Both the position numbers and the translations under genes were made by a program. A stretch of 64,000 bases of DNA from positions 1 through 64,000 of the forward strand of contig NZ_FOWD01000019.1 in the NCBI RefSeq assembly GCF_900115365.1, written 5' to 3'. Of this stretch, positions 33,927 to 43,483 are shown piece by piece; within the stretch, counting starts at the first letter, position 1, and every line of letters starts with the position of its first letter. Origin of the DNA: Anaerocolumna aminovalerica. Lineage in GTDB: Bacteria > Bacillota > Clostridia > Lachnospirales > Lachnospiraceae. Below the pieces are notes generated by a model. It worked only from the letters and a program-made list of their open reading frames with translations. It was not told the origin of the DNA and did not search any database.

Positions 33927-35846
33927 ATGAAGGAGAGAGAAAAACAAATATTAGAATTCATAATTGAAAACAGAAGAGTTAAGCTTGACCAGTTAGTTAA
34001 ACAATTTGATATTTCTAAAAGAACTTTATATTATGACATTCAGTCCATAAATTACTATATAAAGTCAGCAGGGGAAATAAAAAATATAAATCATGAATTT
34101 TCTTTTATTGGTGATTACAGCAAATTGCATTCTACTATAAAAATTCAAGAAAGTAAGTTCTTAAATATAGAATATCGTAAAAATTATATTTTATATAAAA
34201 TCTTAAATGGTGAAAAGTTAACTATTGATAAATTAGCAGATGAAATGATCTTATCTAGAAATACAATAGTACAGACGATGGATGAAATCAAAAAGGACTT
34301 AAAGGACATACAACTAGCTCTAGCCTATAAAAGGAAATATGAGATAGTTGGAAATGAATATAAGATAAGGGAACTTTATCTGTTATTAATGCAAGATGAT
34401 GAGTTTTTACTTAGAAATATCAGTGAAGAGGTATCAAATTTTGATGAATACTGTTCAATGGGACTAACAGATTATTCTTTGGGAAATTTAACTAGGTTTG
34501 CAGAGTTTATTTGTAGAAGAATTAATGAGAATTGTACTTTAACAACATACAAATATAAAAACGACTCTAAGAAATTTAACTACTATCCTTTTGTAAAATA
34601 TTTGTTGCCTCCTAAGGTCAATGAAGATGAAATATCATATTTATCTGCTTATATAAGTACATTATCAAGTCTTAACAGTAAGGTAGATGAAGACTTAATA
34701 AGTAATTATATAGATAAGCTGATTCAAAAATTTGAAGCTAAAACAGCTATAACATTGGACAGTAAAGAAGAATTTAAAAGTAATATGAAGAGGCATCTGT
34801 TGTCAGCATACAACAGAATTAAGTTTAAATTCCCAATTAGCAATCCTTCATTAGAAGAAATAAAATTTAAACATGAATCTTTATATAAAATTATAAAATC
34901 CATCATAGAAAATGAAAAAGATTTTCCGGATTTTATTGGAATAAGGGAAGAAGAAATAGGATTTATTGCGGCTTATTTTGGAGGATATTTAAGAGGAGAA
35001 AGAGACAGTGGAGCAAGAAGAAATAAAGTTTTAGTTGTTTGTCCGAATGGGCTTATGGTTTCAAAAACTCTAGAAATTCAATTATATAAGTATATTCCAA
35101 CAATTGATATAGCAGGGGTTCTTTCCTTAAAGGAATTATCAGAAACTAATATTTATTATGATTATATAATATCTACTGTAGAAATTCCTGATAAGGAAAA
35201 TGTAATTGTAGTCAATCCTTTGTTAACAAAACTTGATATCCAGCTGCTTATGAGTAAATTAATAAATTTTAATTATAATGATTTAAATTTTGATTTAGAG
35301 TTAATAATGCAAGTTATCAAGAAGCATACAAAGATAATAGATGAGAAAAGGCTTAAGGATGAGTTGCTAAAAATAATGTATAAATTTGAAGAAAAGGAGA
35401 TTTATCAGCCAATGCTTAAAGAACTAGTGACAGCAGATAGAATAAGAAAAGTAAAAAGAGTAGATAATTGGAAGGAGGCAGTAAAATTAGCTGCGAAACC
35501 TTTATTAGATGATGGATCAATTGAAACAATATATATTGATAATATGATTGAAAGTATAATTGAGCATGGTCCATATATAGTACTGGCAGATAGATTTGCA
35601 TTACCACATGCCAGTTCAAAAAATGGAGTAAATAAGCTTTCAATGTCTCTTTTAGTAGTAGAAGAAGAGGTGGATCTGTTAGGAAAGCCTGTTAATATAT
35701 TTATGGTATTAGCAGCAACCGATAACAATTCCCATATAAAAGCTTTAGCATCCTTATCAGAGATGTTATATGACACAAGTAATATAGATATATTAATAAC
35801 CGGTAATGAAGAATCAATATTAGAACTTATTAATAAGCAGGATTAG
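33927..35846 (+). CDS. PRD-containing transcription regulator with EIIB-like and EIIA domains
   Basis: 639 residues of the MtlR/ManR/LicR type. Domains in order: winged helix (about 1-60, KLDQLVKQFDISKRTLYYDI), second helix-turn-helix (about 85-140), two PRDs (about 170-380), a GatB-like EIIB domain with Cys372 in VVCPNGLMVS, and an EIIA domain of the mannitol/fructose type with His561 in FALPHASSKNGV. Phosphorylation of the PRDs and EIIA/EIIB parts normally tells such regulators whether their sugar is arriving. It is followed by EIIB and EIIC genes. There is no separate EIIA gene, so the EIIA domain here may also phosphorylate the transporter. Confidence 0.88.
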   Translation: MKEREKQILEFIIENRRVKLDQLVKQFDISKRTLYYDIQSINYYIKSAGEIKNINHEFSFIGDYSKLHSTIKIQESKFLNIEYRKNYILYKILNGEKLTIDKLADEMILSRNTIVQTMDEIKKDLKDIQLALAYKRKYEIVGNEYKIRELYLLLMQDDEFLLRNISEEVSNFDEYCSMGLTDYSLGNLTRFAEFICRRINENCTLTTYKYKNDSKKFNYYPFVKYLLPPKVNEDEISYLSAYISTLSSLNSKVDEDLISNYIDKLIQKFEAKTAITLDSKEEFKSNMKRHLLSAYNRIKFKFPISNPSLEEIKFKHESLYKIIKSIIENEKDFPDFIGIREEEIGFIAAYFGGYLRGERDSGARRNKVLVVCPNGLMVSKTLEIQLYKYIPTIDIAGVLSLKELSETNIYYDYIISTVEIPDKENVIVVNPLLTKLDIQLLMSKLINFNYNDLNFDLELIMQVIKKHTKIIDEKRLKDELLKIMYKFEEKEIYQPMLKELVTADRIRKVKRVDNWKEAVKLAAKPLLDDGSIETIYIDNMIESIIEHGPYIVLADRFALPHASSKNGVNKLSMSLLVVEEEVDLLGKPVNIFMVLAATDNNSHIKALASLSEMLYDTSNIDILITGNEESILELINKQD

Positions 35847-35877
35847 GAAGTAGTGTGAAAGGAGAATATTTAGAATT

Positions 35878-36156
35878 ATGAAAATTTTAGCGGTTTGTGG
35901 TTTTGGTGTAGGGTCATCAATGGTCTTGAAAATGTCATTGGAAAGGGTTTTAAGAGAACTTGGAGTAGATGCAGAGGTAGATAACACGGATATTAATTCA
36001 GCAAGAGGAACTGATTGTGATGCTATATTTACCAGTGCTGAATTACATGAAGAATTGAAAGGAACATGTAATGTACCTGTATACCCGGTAAAGAAGTATA
36101 TGGATTTAGCAGAAGTTAAAGAAGTAGTTCAACAATTTTTAAATGATAAAAAATAA
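35878..36156 (+). CDS. PTS EIIB component, ascorbate/galactitol (Lac-type fold) family
   Basis: 92 residues. The phospho-accepting Cys7 lies in the P-loop of VCGFGVGSSMVLK. Family members (UlaB/SgaB) take phosphate from EIIA and pass it to the sugar bound by EIIC. It sits 31 bp after the regulator with AAAGGAG upstream of the ATG. It is complete. Confidence 0.9.
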   Translation: MKILAVCGFGVGSSMVLKMSLERVLRELGVDAEVDNTDINSARGTDCDAIFTSAELHEELKGTCNVPVYPVKKYMDLAEVKEVVQQFLNDKK

Positions 36157-36177
36157 AAATTTAAGGGGGACAAACAT

Positions 36178-37434
36178 ATGATGGAATTTATTACAAACAA
36201 TATTTTACGTAATCCACCTATGTTACTTGGAATTATAGCTGTTATAGGATTACTTTTACAGAAGAAAAAATTAGCTGATGTTATAAAAGGAGCGCTTTTA
36301 GCAGCCTTTGGCATGGTTATTCTGGAACAGGGAACAGGAATGCTGGTTGGAGCTATAGCACCAATTAATAATGCCTTTCAAGCTTTAAGCGGTGCGGTTC
36401 CAACAGAGGGATTAAATGATGTTACCTTTACAGCCACCCACGGTGGAACAATTGGTATTGCAATGTTTATTGCATTAATTTTACACTTATTAATTGCAAG
36501 ATTTACTCCTATTAAAACAATATTTCTAACTGGACACATGCTATGGTGGTTCCCATTTATATTTGTAGCAGCCGGTGTTGAGGCAGGGCTGACCGGTGGC
36601 CTGTTAATTGGTTTTGCAGCTATATCTTCTGCACTATATTGGTCAATTATGCCTTGGTTATTAAGAAAGTATGTGACAGCAGTTACTGATGATGATTCAT
36701 TTACATTAGGACATCCATCCGGAATTTTAGCATTAATATCAGGATTTGTTGCAAGTAAATTTGGAAATAAAGAAAAATCTAGTGAGGATCTAAAATTACC
36801 TTCAGGATTGTCATTCTTTAGAGAAATATCAATTAGTGGCGGAATAGTTATATTTTTAATGTTTGTAGTAGTAGGTCTATTCATACCGGGGGCTTTTGAA
36901 GGAACCGGCGAAAACCTGATTATATATGGAATTAAGCAAGGTTTTATGTTTGGAGCAGGACTTATAGTAATGCTGCAAGGTGTTAGAATGTTAATTAATC
37001 AAATTGTACCAGCATTTAAGGGAATTTCAGAAAAGATAGTTCCAAATGCATTACCGGCATTTGATTGTCCAATTTTATTTAACTACAAACCCAATGCTGT
37101 TTTAATTGGATTTCTAACAGCGATGATAACATCAACAGCTATTATTCTAATTTGTAATTACTTTAATGTATTTAGTATATTATTAATTCCTCTTGTAATC
37201 ACTTCATTCTTTGAATGTGGTACAGCTGCTGTAATCGGTGAAGGCCAGGGAGGATTAAGAGGTGCGATAGTCGGAACGGCAACATCAGCAGTCATAATGG
37301 TAGCTTTGGTTGGTTTCTCCGCAGTGATTTTCTCTGGAACAATTCAAAACTGGATATTAATATTCGGAGGAAATGATTTATCACTATTCGGAATAATTGC
37401 AAAATTAATAGCATCATTATTTGGAGGATTTTAA
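36178..37434 (+). CDS. PTS EIIC component, UlaA/SgaT family
   Basis: 418 residues with 10-11 hydrophobic segments. Typical parts: NILRNPPMLLGIIAVIGLLL at the start, LTGHMLWWFPF, GLLIGFAAI, and ALPAFDCPILFNYKPNAVLIGF. UlaA-type proteins import L-ascorbate or related acids with phosphorylation. The substrate here is unsure because no UlaG lactonase or UlaD-F enzymes follow; the only enzyme gene is a SIS-domain isomerase. 21 bp after EIIB. Confidence 0.88.
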   Translation: MMEFITNNILRNPPMLLGIIAVIGLLLQKKKLADVIKGALLAAFGMVILEQGTGMLVGAIAPINNAFQALSGAVPTEGLNDVTFTATHGGTIGIAMFIALILHLLIARFTPIKTIFLTGHMLWWFPFIFVAAGVEAGLTGGLLIGFAAISSALYWSIMPWLLRKYVTAVTDDDSFTLGHPSGILALISGFVASKFGNKEKSSEDLKLPSGLSFFREISISGGIVIFLMFVVVGLFIPGAFEGTGENLIIYGIKQGFMFGAGLIVMLQGVRMLINQIVPAFKGISEKIVPNALPAFDCPILFNYKPNAVLIGFLTAMITSTAIILICNYFNVFSILLIPLVITSFFECGTAAVIGEGQGGLRGAIVGTATSAVIMVALVGFSAVIFSGTIQNWILIFGGNDLSLFGIIAKLIASLFGGF

Positions 37435-37437
37435 TTT

Positions 37438-38178
37438 ATGTATTTTAAGTATATTGACAAGATAAAAGAACTTATTAATACAATAGAAGTAGAAGAAAAA
37501 GAATCAATGCAAAAAGCAACTAATATATTGATGGAAGCGGTTAAAAAAAAGAATGCCATATTCTCCTTTGGAGCATCCCATGCAGGAATTCTAAGTGAAG
37601 AGCTTTATTATAGAGCAGGAGGATTAGTTGTTATAAATCCTGTATTTGCAAGATCATTAATGCTGGATACAACTCCAATTACACATACAAGCCAAATGGA
37701 AAGGTTAGTAGGGTATGGAACAGCCTTAGTACAGAAAACTCCAATTAAAGAAGGAGACGTAGTTATAATTCACTCAGTTTCAGGCAGAAACCCTGTAAGT
37801 ATTGAGTTTGCTATGGAATCCAAGAAAAGGGGGGCAACAGTAATTTGCATTACAAACTTAAGCTACTCAAAAACGGTATCTTCAAGGCATCCCTCCGGTA
37901 TGAATTTATATCAGGTTAGTGATTTAGTTATTGATAATCACGGGGAAAAAGGAGATGCTTGTGTAGAGATAGATGGAATTGATCAAAAAGTCAGCCCAAC
38001 CTCAACCGTAATAGCAGCAACAATTATGAATTCTATAGTAGCAGCCACTGCCCAAGAGTTAGTTAAGGAAGGGATGAATCCACCACCTATATTCTATAGT
38101 GCGAACATTGACGGGGGAGATGAATTGAATAAGAAAATATTTAATGAATATAAGGATGTTATACATTATCAGTATTAA
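37438..38178 (+). CDS. SIS-domain sugar isomerase-like protein
   Basis: 246 residues. The phosphosugar-binding SIS fold is seen in AIFSFGASHAGILSEELYYR (about 38-57), VVIIHSVSGRNPVSIEFAME (about 110) and ATVICITNLSYSK. It lies 3 bp after EIIC, last in the operon. Similar proteins (UPF0309 type) occur with PTS loci and probably isomerise the incoming sugar phosphate or remove an amino group. Two strong hairpins follow. Confidence 0.85.
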   Translation: MYFKYIDKIKELINTIEVEEKESMQKATNILMEAVKKKNAIFSFGASHAGILSEELYYRAGGLVVINPVFARSLMLDTTPITHTSQMERLVGYGTALVQKTPIKEGDVVIIHSVSGRNPVSIEFAMESKKRGATVICITNLSYSKTVSSRHPSGMNLYQVSDLVIDNHGEKGDACVEIDGIDQKVSPTSTVIAATIMNSIVAATAQELVKEGMNPPPIFYSANIDGGDELNKKIFNEYKDVIHYQY

Positions 38179-38329
38179 TTAATCCCTCATTAAAAAGTTC
38201 CAAAAGATCAACGCAAAAATCCAGAACAAGCGCATAAACATCCTTTATTTTTCTGCTTGATTTCAAGAAGTTTAAAATTAGAATAAGTGATGATTTTTAA
38301 TCTCAGTATAAACTATAAATTAATATAAG

Positions 38330-38378
38330 AAAAAGCAGGTACTGTATAAAACAACTAAATACAGTACCTGCTTTTTAT
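38330..38378 (+). terminator. Terminator of the PTS operon
   Basis: 17-nt arms (AAAAAGCAGGTACTGT and its complement) with a 14-nt loop, ending TTTTTATAT. It lies about 150 bp after the SIS gene; the sequence between is AT-rich with no supported gene. Confidence 0.85.
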
Positions 38379-38442
38379 ATAGCTATAGAAAGTTTATTAG
38401 AAATCCATAACCATAGGTAAACTAATCGTTAATGTAGATTAA

Positions 38443-38491
38443 AAAAATCTTCGCAAAGCTGCATATAACAAAGCTTTTGCGAAGATTTTTT
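38443..38491 (-). terminator. Terminator of the ABC-F gene
   Basis: Near-perfect arms (AATCTTCGCAAAGCT and its complement with one bulged T), T-rich on both sides. It lies about 45 bp past the stop of the minus-strand ABC-F gene and can work in both directions. Confidence 0.8.
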
Positions 38492-38535
38492 ACGTTCTAT
38501 AATGTCATTGCCATTATAGTTGGATGGTCTGAATA

Positions 38536-40170
38536 TTACATATCATCCTCACTGCGATCAATCTGCATAACCTGTCTCTTACGGGCAAATTCATCATTAT
38601 CCAGATATTCGTCGTAGGTTGAGATTTTATCAATTAATCCATTTGGAGTTAATTCCATAATACGGTTTGCAATGGTCTGTATAAACTGGTGATCTTGTGA
38701 AGTGAATAACACAACACCGGAGAACTTGATTAATCCGTTGTTAAGGGCAGTTATGGATTCCATGTCTAAGTGGTTAGTAGGTTCATCCATTACTAAAACA
38801 TTAGCGCCAACAATCATCATCTTAGACAGCATAACTCTAACTCTTTCTCCACCGGATAAAACATTTACTTTCTTTACGCCTTCTTCACCGGCAAATAACA
38901 TTCTTCCAAGGAATCCACGTACATAAGTAACATCTTTTTCAGGGGAGTATGGCATTAACCAATCTACAATTATTTCATCACCGGAGAATTCCTTTGTGTT
39001 ATCCTTCGGGAAGTAAGAAGTTGTGGTTGTTACACCCCATTTATAATTTCCTTCATCCGGTTCCATTTCTCCGGCAAGAATCTTAAATAATGTAGTGGTT
39101 GCCAAAGTATCAGGACCTACAAAAGCAATTTTATCTTCACGGTTAACGGTAAATGAGATATTATCCAGTACTTTTACACCATCAATTGTTTTTGACAGGT
39201 TTGTAACAGTAAGAACCTCATTTCCAATTTCACGATTTGGTCGGAAGTCGATGTAAGGATACTTTCTGCTGGATGGTCTGATCTCATCCAATTCAATTTT
39301 CTCCAAGGCTCTTTTACGGGAAGTAGCTTGTTTGGATTTAGAGGCATTGGCACTAAACCTTTGGATAAATTCCTGTAGTTCCTTAATTTTATCTTCTTTC
39401 TTCTTGTTGGCTTCCTTCATTTGTTTAATCATTAACTGGCTGGATTCATACCAGAAGTCATAGTTACCTGCATAAAGCTGAATCTTAGCATAGTCGATAT
39501 CCGCAATATGGGTACATACTTTATTTAAGAAGTATCTGTCATGGGATACTACGATAACGGTATTATCAAAGTTAATTAAGAATTCTTCCAACCAGCGGAT
39601 AGCTTCCAGATCCAAATGGTTAGTAGGCTCGTCCAGAAGGAGAACATCGGGGTTACCGAATAATGCTTGTGCAAGAAGAACTTTTACCTTTTCACTACCA
39701 TTTAATTCACTCATTTGTTTGTAGTGAATGGCTGTATCAATTCCAAGGCCGTTTAGTAAAGTGGCAGCATCAGATTCTGCTTCCCAACCATTTAAAGTTG
39801 CAAACTCAGCTTCCAGTTCACTGGCTTTGATTCCGTCTTCCTCTGTGAAATCTTCTTTTGCATAAATGGCATCTTTTTCTTTCATTATATCGTATAGGCG
39901 TTGATTACCCATAATTACAGTACTGAGTACATCGTATTGGTCATATTTAAAATGATCCTGTTGCAGGAAGGATAATCTTTGTCCGGGAGTTATAATAATA
40001 TCACCTTTGGTTGCTTCTATCTGTCCGGATAAAATTTTAAGAAATGTAGATTTACCTGCACCATTGGCACCGATTAAACCATAACAGTTACCTTCTGTAA
40101 ATTTAATATTAACATCCTCAAATAAGGCTCTTTTACCAAGCCTTAAAGTTACGTTGCTTGCTTGTATCAT
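38536..40170 (-). CDS. ABC-F family ATPase (YkpA/YbiT type)
   Basis: 544 residues with two ATP-binding domains and no membrane span; ABC-F proteins act on the ribosome. Domain 1 has Walker A GANGAGKST (about 37), a changed signature LNGSEKVKVLLAQ (about 153) and LLLDEPTNHLDLE. The linker contains the basic stretch FSANASKSKQATSRKRALEK. Domain 2 has a degenerate Walker A, GPDTLATTTLF (about 351), with no Lys, then VLSGGERVRVMLSKMM and LVMDEPTNHLD. The single changed loop at the second site may be normal for this subfamily. Single gene, good length. Confidence 0.88.
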   Translation of the reverse strand: MIQASNVTLRLGKRALFEDVNIKFTEGNCYGLIGANGAGKSTFLKILSGQIEATKGDIIITPGQRLSFLQQDHFKYDQYDVLSTVIMGNQRLYDIMKEKDAIYAKEDFTEEDGIKASELEAEFATLNGWEAESDAATLLNGLGIDTAIHYKQMSELNGSEKVKVLLAQALFGNPDVLLLDEPTNHLDLEAIRWLEEFLINFDNTVIVVSHDRYFLNKVCTHIADIDYAKIQLYAGNYDFWYESSQLMIKQMKEANKKKEDKIKELQEFIQRFSANASKSKQATSRKRALEKIELDEIRPSSRKYPYIDFRPNREIGNEVLTVTNLSKTIDGVKVLDNISFTVNREDKIAFVGPDTLATTTLFKILAGEMEPDEGNYKWGVTTTTSYFPKDNTKEFSGDEIIVDWLMPYSPEKDVTYVRGFLGRMLFAGEEGVKKVNVLSGGERVRVMLSKMMIVGANVLVMDEPTNHLDMESITALNNGLIKFSGVVLFTSQDHQFIQTIANRIMELTPNGLIDKISTYDEYLDNDEFARKRQVMQIDRSEDDM

Positions 40171-40376
40171 GATTTACCTCTCTATCAAAAAATAGTCATT
40201 TTAACATTCATATCTATTTTACAGTATATTGTCTATTTTGCAAGCTAAATTTTGTAATTTAACCTCATATGTAAATCCTTGCTTGTTTCAGCAGGAGTTC
40301 AAGCTACTGGTGAAATGCCACGTAGTGGCAATGAGGTTATAAGCAAGTAGCGTAAGGGGATTGATATCCGCTTTGA

Positions 40377-40460
40377 ACGTATGAGAGTTAGCTTTCTTAC
40401 TGACTGCCCGGTAATTTCATACGTTGACATTTATAGGCAACTAGAATACAATGAAATTAC
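40377..40460 (+). promoter_or_regulatory. Promoter framed by nested inverted repeats
   Basis: TTGACA (40424-40429), a 17-bp spacer and TACAAT (40447-40452). The region contains two perfect inverted repeats: AACGTATGA (40377-40385) with TCATACGTT (40418-40426), which covers the -35 edge, and GTAATTTCAT (40411-40420) with ATGAAATTAC (40451-40460), which brackets the whole promoter. This is a strong sign of a looped or stepwise repressor site for the operon starting at 40502. Confidence 0.7.
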
Positions 40461-40501
40461 TATAAAAAACGAGAATTATTATAGTTTAGAAGGAGACTTC
40501 C

Positions 40502-41422
40502 ATGGCAATTAGCCCTTTACGAAAAATGGCTTTAAAAGCTTTGTCCTATCCTAAGTTAAATGTGAAGAAGAATTACAAAATACACCGTAAGGTGTTGGTA
40601 GCTTTTCATCCATTTTTTAAACCCCTTTATAATTTATTGGATCATAAGATTATTTTTGAAAACCATGAAATCCCTGTGCGGATTTTTAAGCCGAAAAAAG
40701 CAGAAGGTTTTAAAGTGTTGCTTTTCTTTCATGGAGGGGGCTGGGTTATCGGCAATATTGACAGTTATACCAATATGTGTGCCAATATGGCAAACCAGAC
40801 CGGATATGCAGTGGTCTCTGTAGATTACCGTCTGGCACCGGAGCATCCCTTTCCTTCCGGGTTAATGGATTGTTATCATGTTGCGGAACGGTTATATAAA
40901 AATCAACTGTTCTTTTCAAGTAAGCCGGAAGAAATAGTCTTAATCGGCGATAGCGCAGGAGCTAACCTGGCTGCGGCAGTATCCTTAATGGCTAGAGATA
41001 AAGGGGAGTTCTTACCGGGCAAGCAGATATTATTGTATCCTGCTACTAATAATTATCATGATTCCAGATCAGAATTTCCTTCTATATTGGAGAATGGGAC
41101 AGATTATATACTGACTTCTAAACGAATTCAGGATTATATGGATTTATACATCAGCAAGGAAGAAGATAGGTTTAATCCTTATGTTGCGCCACTTTTGGCA
41201 AAAGATTTAAGTAATCAGCCAAAAACCTTAATTATAACAGCTGAGTATGACCCTCTAAGAGACGAGGGAGAAGCCTATGGTATGAGGTTAAAAGAATGGG
41301 GCAATGATGTAGTTGTAAACCGGATCAAAGATGCCCTTCATGGGTTCCTTACGCTGCCAAGGCAAGATGCCTATATTACTGCATGTTATAAAATAGTGAA
41401 TGAATTTTTAAAAAATAAATAG
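40502..41422 (+). CDS. Alpha/beta hydrolase of the HSL/Aes esterase family
   Basis: 306 residues. Oxyanion motif HGGGWVIGN (about 78), nucleophile elbow GDSAGANLAA (about 155), a late Asp in EYDPLRDEG and the His in DALHGF (about 280). The enzyme should hydrolyse short-chain esters or acyl groups in the cytoplasm. It is the first gene after a strong, probably controlled promoter; the next gene starts 42 bp on. All triad residues are present. The N-terminal part before HGGG (about 70 residues) is basic and may bind a partner or membrane surface. Confidence 0.9.
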   Translation: MAISPLRKMALKALSYPKLNVKKNYKIHRKVLVAFHPFFKPLYNLLDHKIIFENHEIPVRIFKPKKAEGFKVLLFFHGGGWVIGNIDSYTNMCANMANQTGYAVVSVDYRLAPEHPFPSGLMDCYHVAERLYKNQLFFSSKPEEIVLIGDSAGANLAAAVSLMARDKGEFLPGKQILLYPATNNYHDSRSEFPSILENGTDYILTSKRIQDYMDLYISKEEDRFNPYVAPLLAKDLSNQPKTLIITAEYDPLRDEGEAYGMRLKEWGNDVVVNRIKDALHGFLTLPRQDAYITACYKIVNEFLKNK

Positions 41423-41464
41423 TATATGTTATCTTAGTTTTATTGAAATTAAAGGAGACTTCAG

Positions 41465-42724
41465 ATGAAACGTGGTAAAAGGGTAGAGTGGACCAGACTT
41501 GATAACGCTGCAAAAATATTTCCACCGACCAGTAATGACAAAGATACGAAAGTATTTCGATTTGTTTGTGAATTACAGGAGGATGTAAGCCCTGATATTC
41601 TTCAGTTGGCTTTAGATGAAACAATAGAAAACTTTCCTTTATATAACTCCGTACTTCGAAAAGGAGTATTTTGGTATTATTTTGAAACCAGTAATATACA
41701 TCCTGTTGTAGAATTAGAATCAACACCTATCTGTGACCGTATCTATTTTGAAGGTCAGAGAAATCTGTTATTTCGGGTTTTATATTATAAAAACAGAATC
41801 AACGTAGAAATATTTCATGCTCTTTCCGATGGAACCGGTGCATTGTGGTTTGTAAAAACTCTGGTGTATTATTATTTAATGAAAAAGTATAAGGATATAT
41901 TAGGTGATAAAAACTTTAAGCTGGACTATGATGCTTCCTTAAGCCAGAAGATGGACGACAGCTTTTTAAAGCACTATACCAAAAGAAAACTGCCCAAAAG
42001 GGAGAAGCATCCTAAAGCCTATCATATACATGAAACCAGAAGAGAAGAGAATCGTTATAAGTTGGTGGAAGGTACTATGTCCGTTAAAGAGGTATTAGAT
42101 GCTGCACATGAATATGGTACTACTTTAACGGTTTATTTAACGGCACTGTTTATGTATTCCATCTATAAAGGTATGCCTGCAAGAAGAAAGAACCGTCCGG
42201 TAGTTTTGTCAGTTCCGGTTAATTTAAGGAATTATTTTGAATCAGAATCTGCCAGAAACTTTTTCAGTACCGTCAATGTTGGATTCCATTTTGGAAAAAA
42301 GAATATTAGTCTTAATGAGGTTATCGAAAGTGTCAGTGAAAGTTTTAAACGGGAATTGGAGGAAGAAAGATTATTAATTCATCTGAATCGTCTGGCTTCC
42401 TTAGAACAAAACGGACTAATTCGAATTGTTCCCTTACCCATAAAGGATATGGTTCTTAAAATTGCCAATCAAGTAGCTGAAAGGGGCATTACTTCTTCTA
42501 TTTCCAATGTTGGAAAGATTACTGTGGCAGAAGAATTAAAACCCTTTATCAAACAGTTTTCTGTTTTTACAAGTGCAAGGAGACCTCAGATCACTATTTG
42601 TTCCTTTGAAGATAAGCTGGTAGTTAGTTTTACGTCACCTTATAACGAAACAGATATTCAGAAAACATTCTTTCAGACCCTTTCTCATAAAGGAATAGAT
42701 GTAAAGATTGTAACAAATCTATAA
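41465..42724 (+). CDS. Condensation/alcohol acetyltransferase-like acyltransferase
   Basis: 419 residues. The acyltransferase motif HxxxDG reads FHALSDGTGALW (about 120), followed by a long second domain with RRKNRPVVLSVPVNLRN and ISNVGKI, as in chloramphenicol acetyltransferase/NRPS condensation folds. It probably moves an acyl group between a CoA or carrier and an alcohol or amine. It lies downstream of an esterase gene and could act on the same compound. Substrate unknown. The ATG has AAGGAG upstream. Confidence 0.75.
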   Translation: MKRGKRVEWTRLDNAAKIFPPTSNDKDTKVFRFVCELQEDVSPDILQLALDETIENFPLYNSVLRKGVFWYYFETSNIHPVVELESTPICDRIYFEGQRNLLFRVLYYKNRINVEIFHALSDGTGALWFVKTLVYYYLMKKYKDILGDKNFKLDYDASLSQKMDDSFLKHYTKRKLPKREKHPKAYHIHETRREENRYKLVEGTMSVKEVLDAAHEYGTTLTVYLTALFMYSIYKGMPARRKNRPVVLSVPVNLRNYFESESARNFFSTVNVGFHFGKKNISLNEVIESVSESFKRELEEERLLIHLNRLASLEQNGLIRIVPLPIKDMVLKIANQVAERGITSSISNVGKITVAEELKPFIKQFSVFTSARRPQITICSFEDKLVVSFTSPYNETDIQKTFFQTLSHKGIDVKIVTNL

Positions 42725-42779
42725 GGAACGTAACGAATCTAACGATTGTGACAAATCTAACGAATAGTAGCAAATCTAT
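42708..42779 (+). repeat. Short degenerate repeats after the acyltransferase gene
   Basis: Four imperfect 14-18 bp copies of GATTGTAACAAATCTAA span the gene end and the gap that follows. The first copy encodes the last residues (DVKIVTNL). They look like recent local duplications. Confidence 0.5.
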
Positions 42780-42820
42780 GGATTTGAAGGAAATCAATAG
42801 ACTTGAGAGGAGTAAAGAAT

Positions 42821-43483
42821 ATGCAATATTGTGAACATTGTAAAGTTTATTTACGTGGAAATAGAAAAAAATGTCCCTTATGCCAGAACTCATTAAAGAT
42901 GAATGGTAATGACAGTGAAGAAGTATTTCCGGAGATACCGGTAACCTATCAGAATAACGTTATCTTTAGAATGTTAATATTTCTGTCTATCAGCATAATT
43001 GTTATGAGTTTTGCAGTTAATGCTATGTTTCCAACAGAAGTTAACTGGTCCATGCTGGTTATTTCGGGTATTTTTTGTATGTGGATTAGTTTGGGAGTTG
43101 TTATTAAAAAGAGAAATAACATCCCTAAAAGTATTGTTTGGCAGGTTGCTATTATCTCAATATTGGCAGTGGTATGGGACTGGCGTACAGGCTGGAAGGG
43201 ATGGTCAATTGATTTTGTTATTCCTATTGCCTGTGTAGTGGCTATGATCGTAATGTATGTTACAGCAAAGATCATGCATTTAAGTGTGAGAAATTTTCTC
43301 ATATATATGTTAATGGACGGAATCTTTGGTATTATTCCTTTTGCATTTTTATTGTTAGATATTTTAAAATACCGGTATCCTTCCATCGTTTGTACCACAG
43401 TCAGTATCATATCTTTAGCGGCAATTATAATATTTGAAGGTGAGAATATAAAGGAAGAGCTGAATAAAAGAATGCATTTATAG
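42821..43483 (+). CDS. Zinc-ribbon membrane protein (DUF6320-like)
   Basis: 220 residues from the ATG at 42821, which has GAGAGGAG upstream; a GTG/ATG 18 bp earlier is less likely. The N-terminal zinc ribbon is MQYCEHCKVYLRGNRKKCPL with CxxC twice (Cys4, Cys7, Cys18, Cys21). About six membrane helices follow from residue 45 on. The C-terminus has a short charged tail. In similar Lachnospiraceae operons such proteins go with the acyltransferase family just upstream; I recall this link but cannot check it here. Function unknown. Confidence 0.7.
   Translation: MQYCEHCKVYLRGNRKKCPLCQNSLKMNGNDSEEVFPEIPVTYQNNVIFRMLIFLSISIIVMSFAVNAMFPTEVNWSMLVISGIFCMWISLGVVIKKRNNIPKSIVWQVAIISILAVVWDWRTGWKGWSIDFVIPIACVVAMIVMYVTAKIMHLSVRNFLIYMLMDGIFGIIPFAFLLLDILKYRYPSIVCTTVSIISLAAIIIFEGENIKEELNKRMHL

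Noticed and set aside
38179-38329. Minus-strand 20-codon hydrophobic frame after the SIS gene
   Set aside because: Too short, weak start site and no antisense promoter as at the toxin locus; kept as non-coding.
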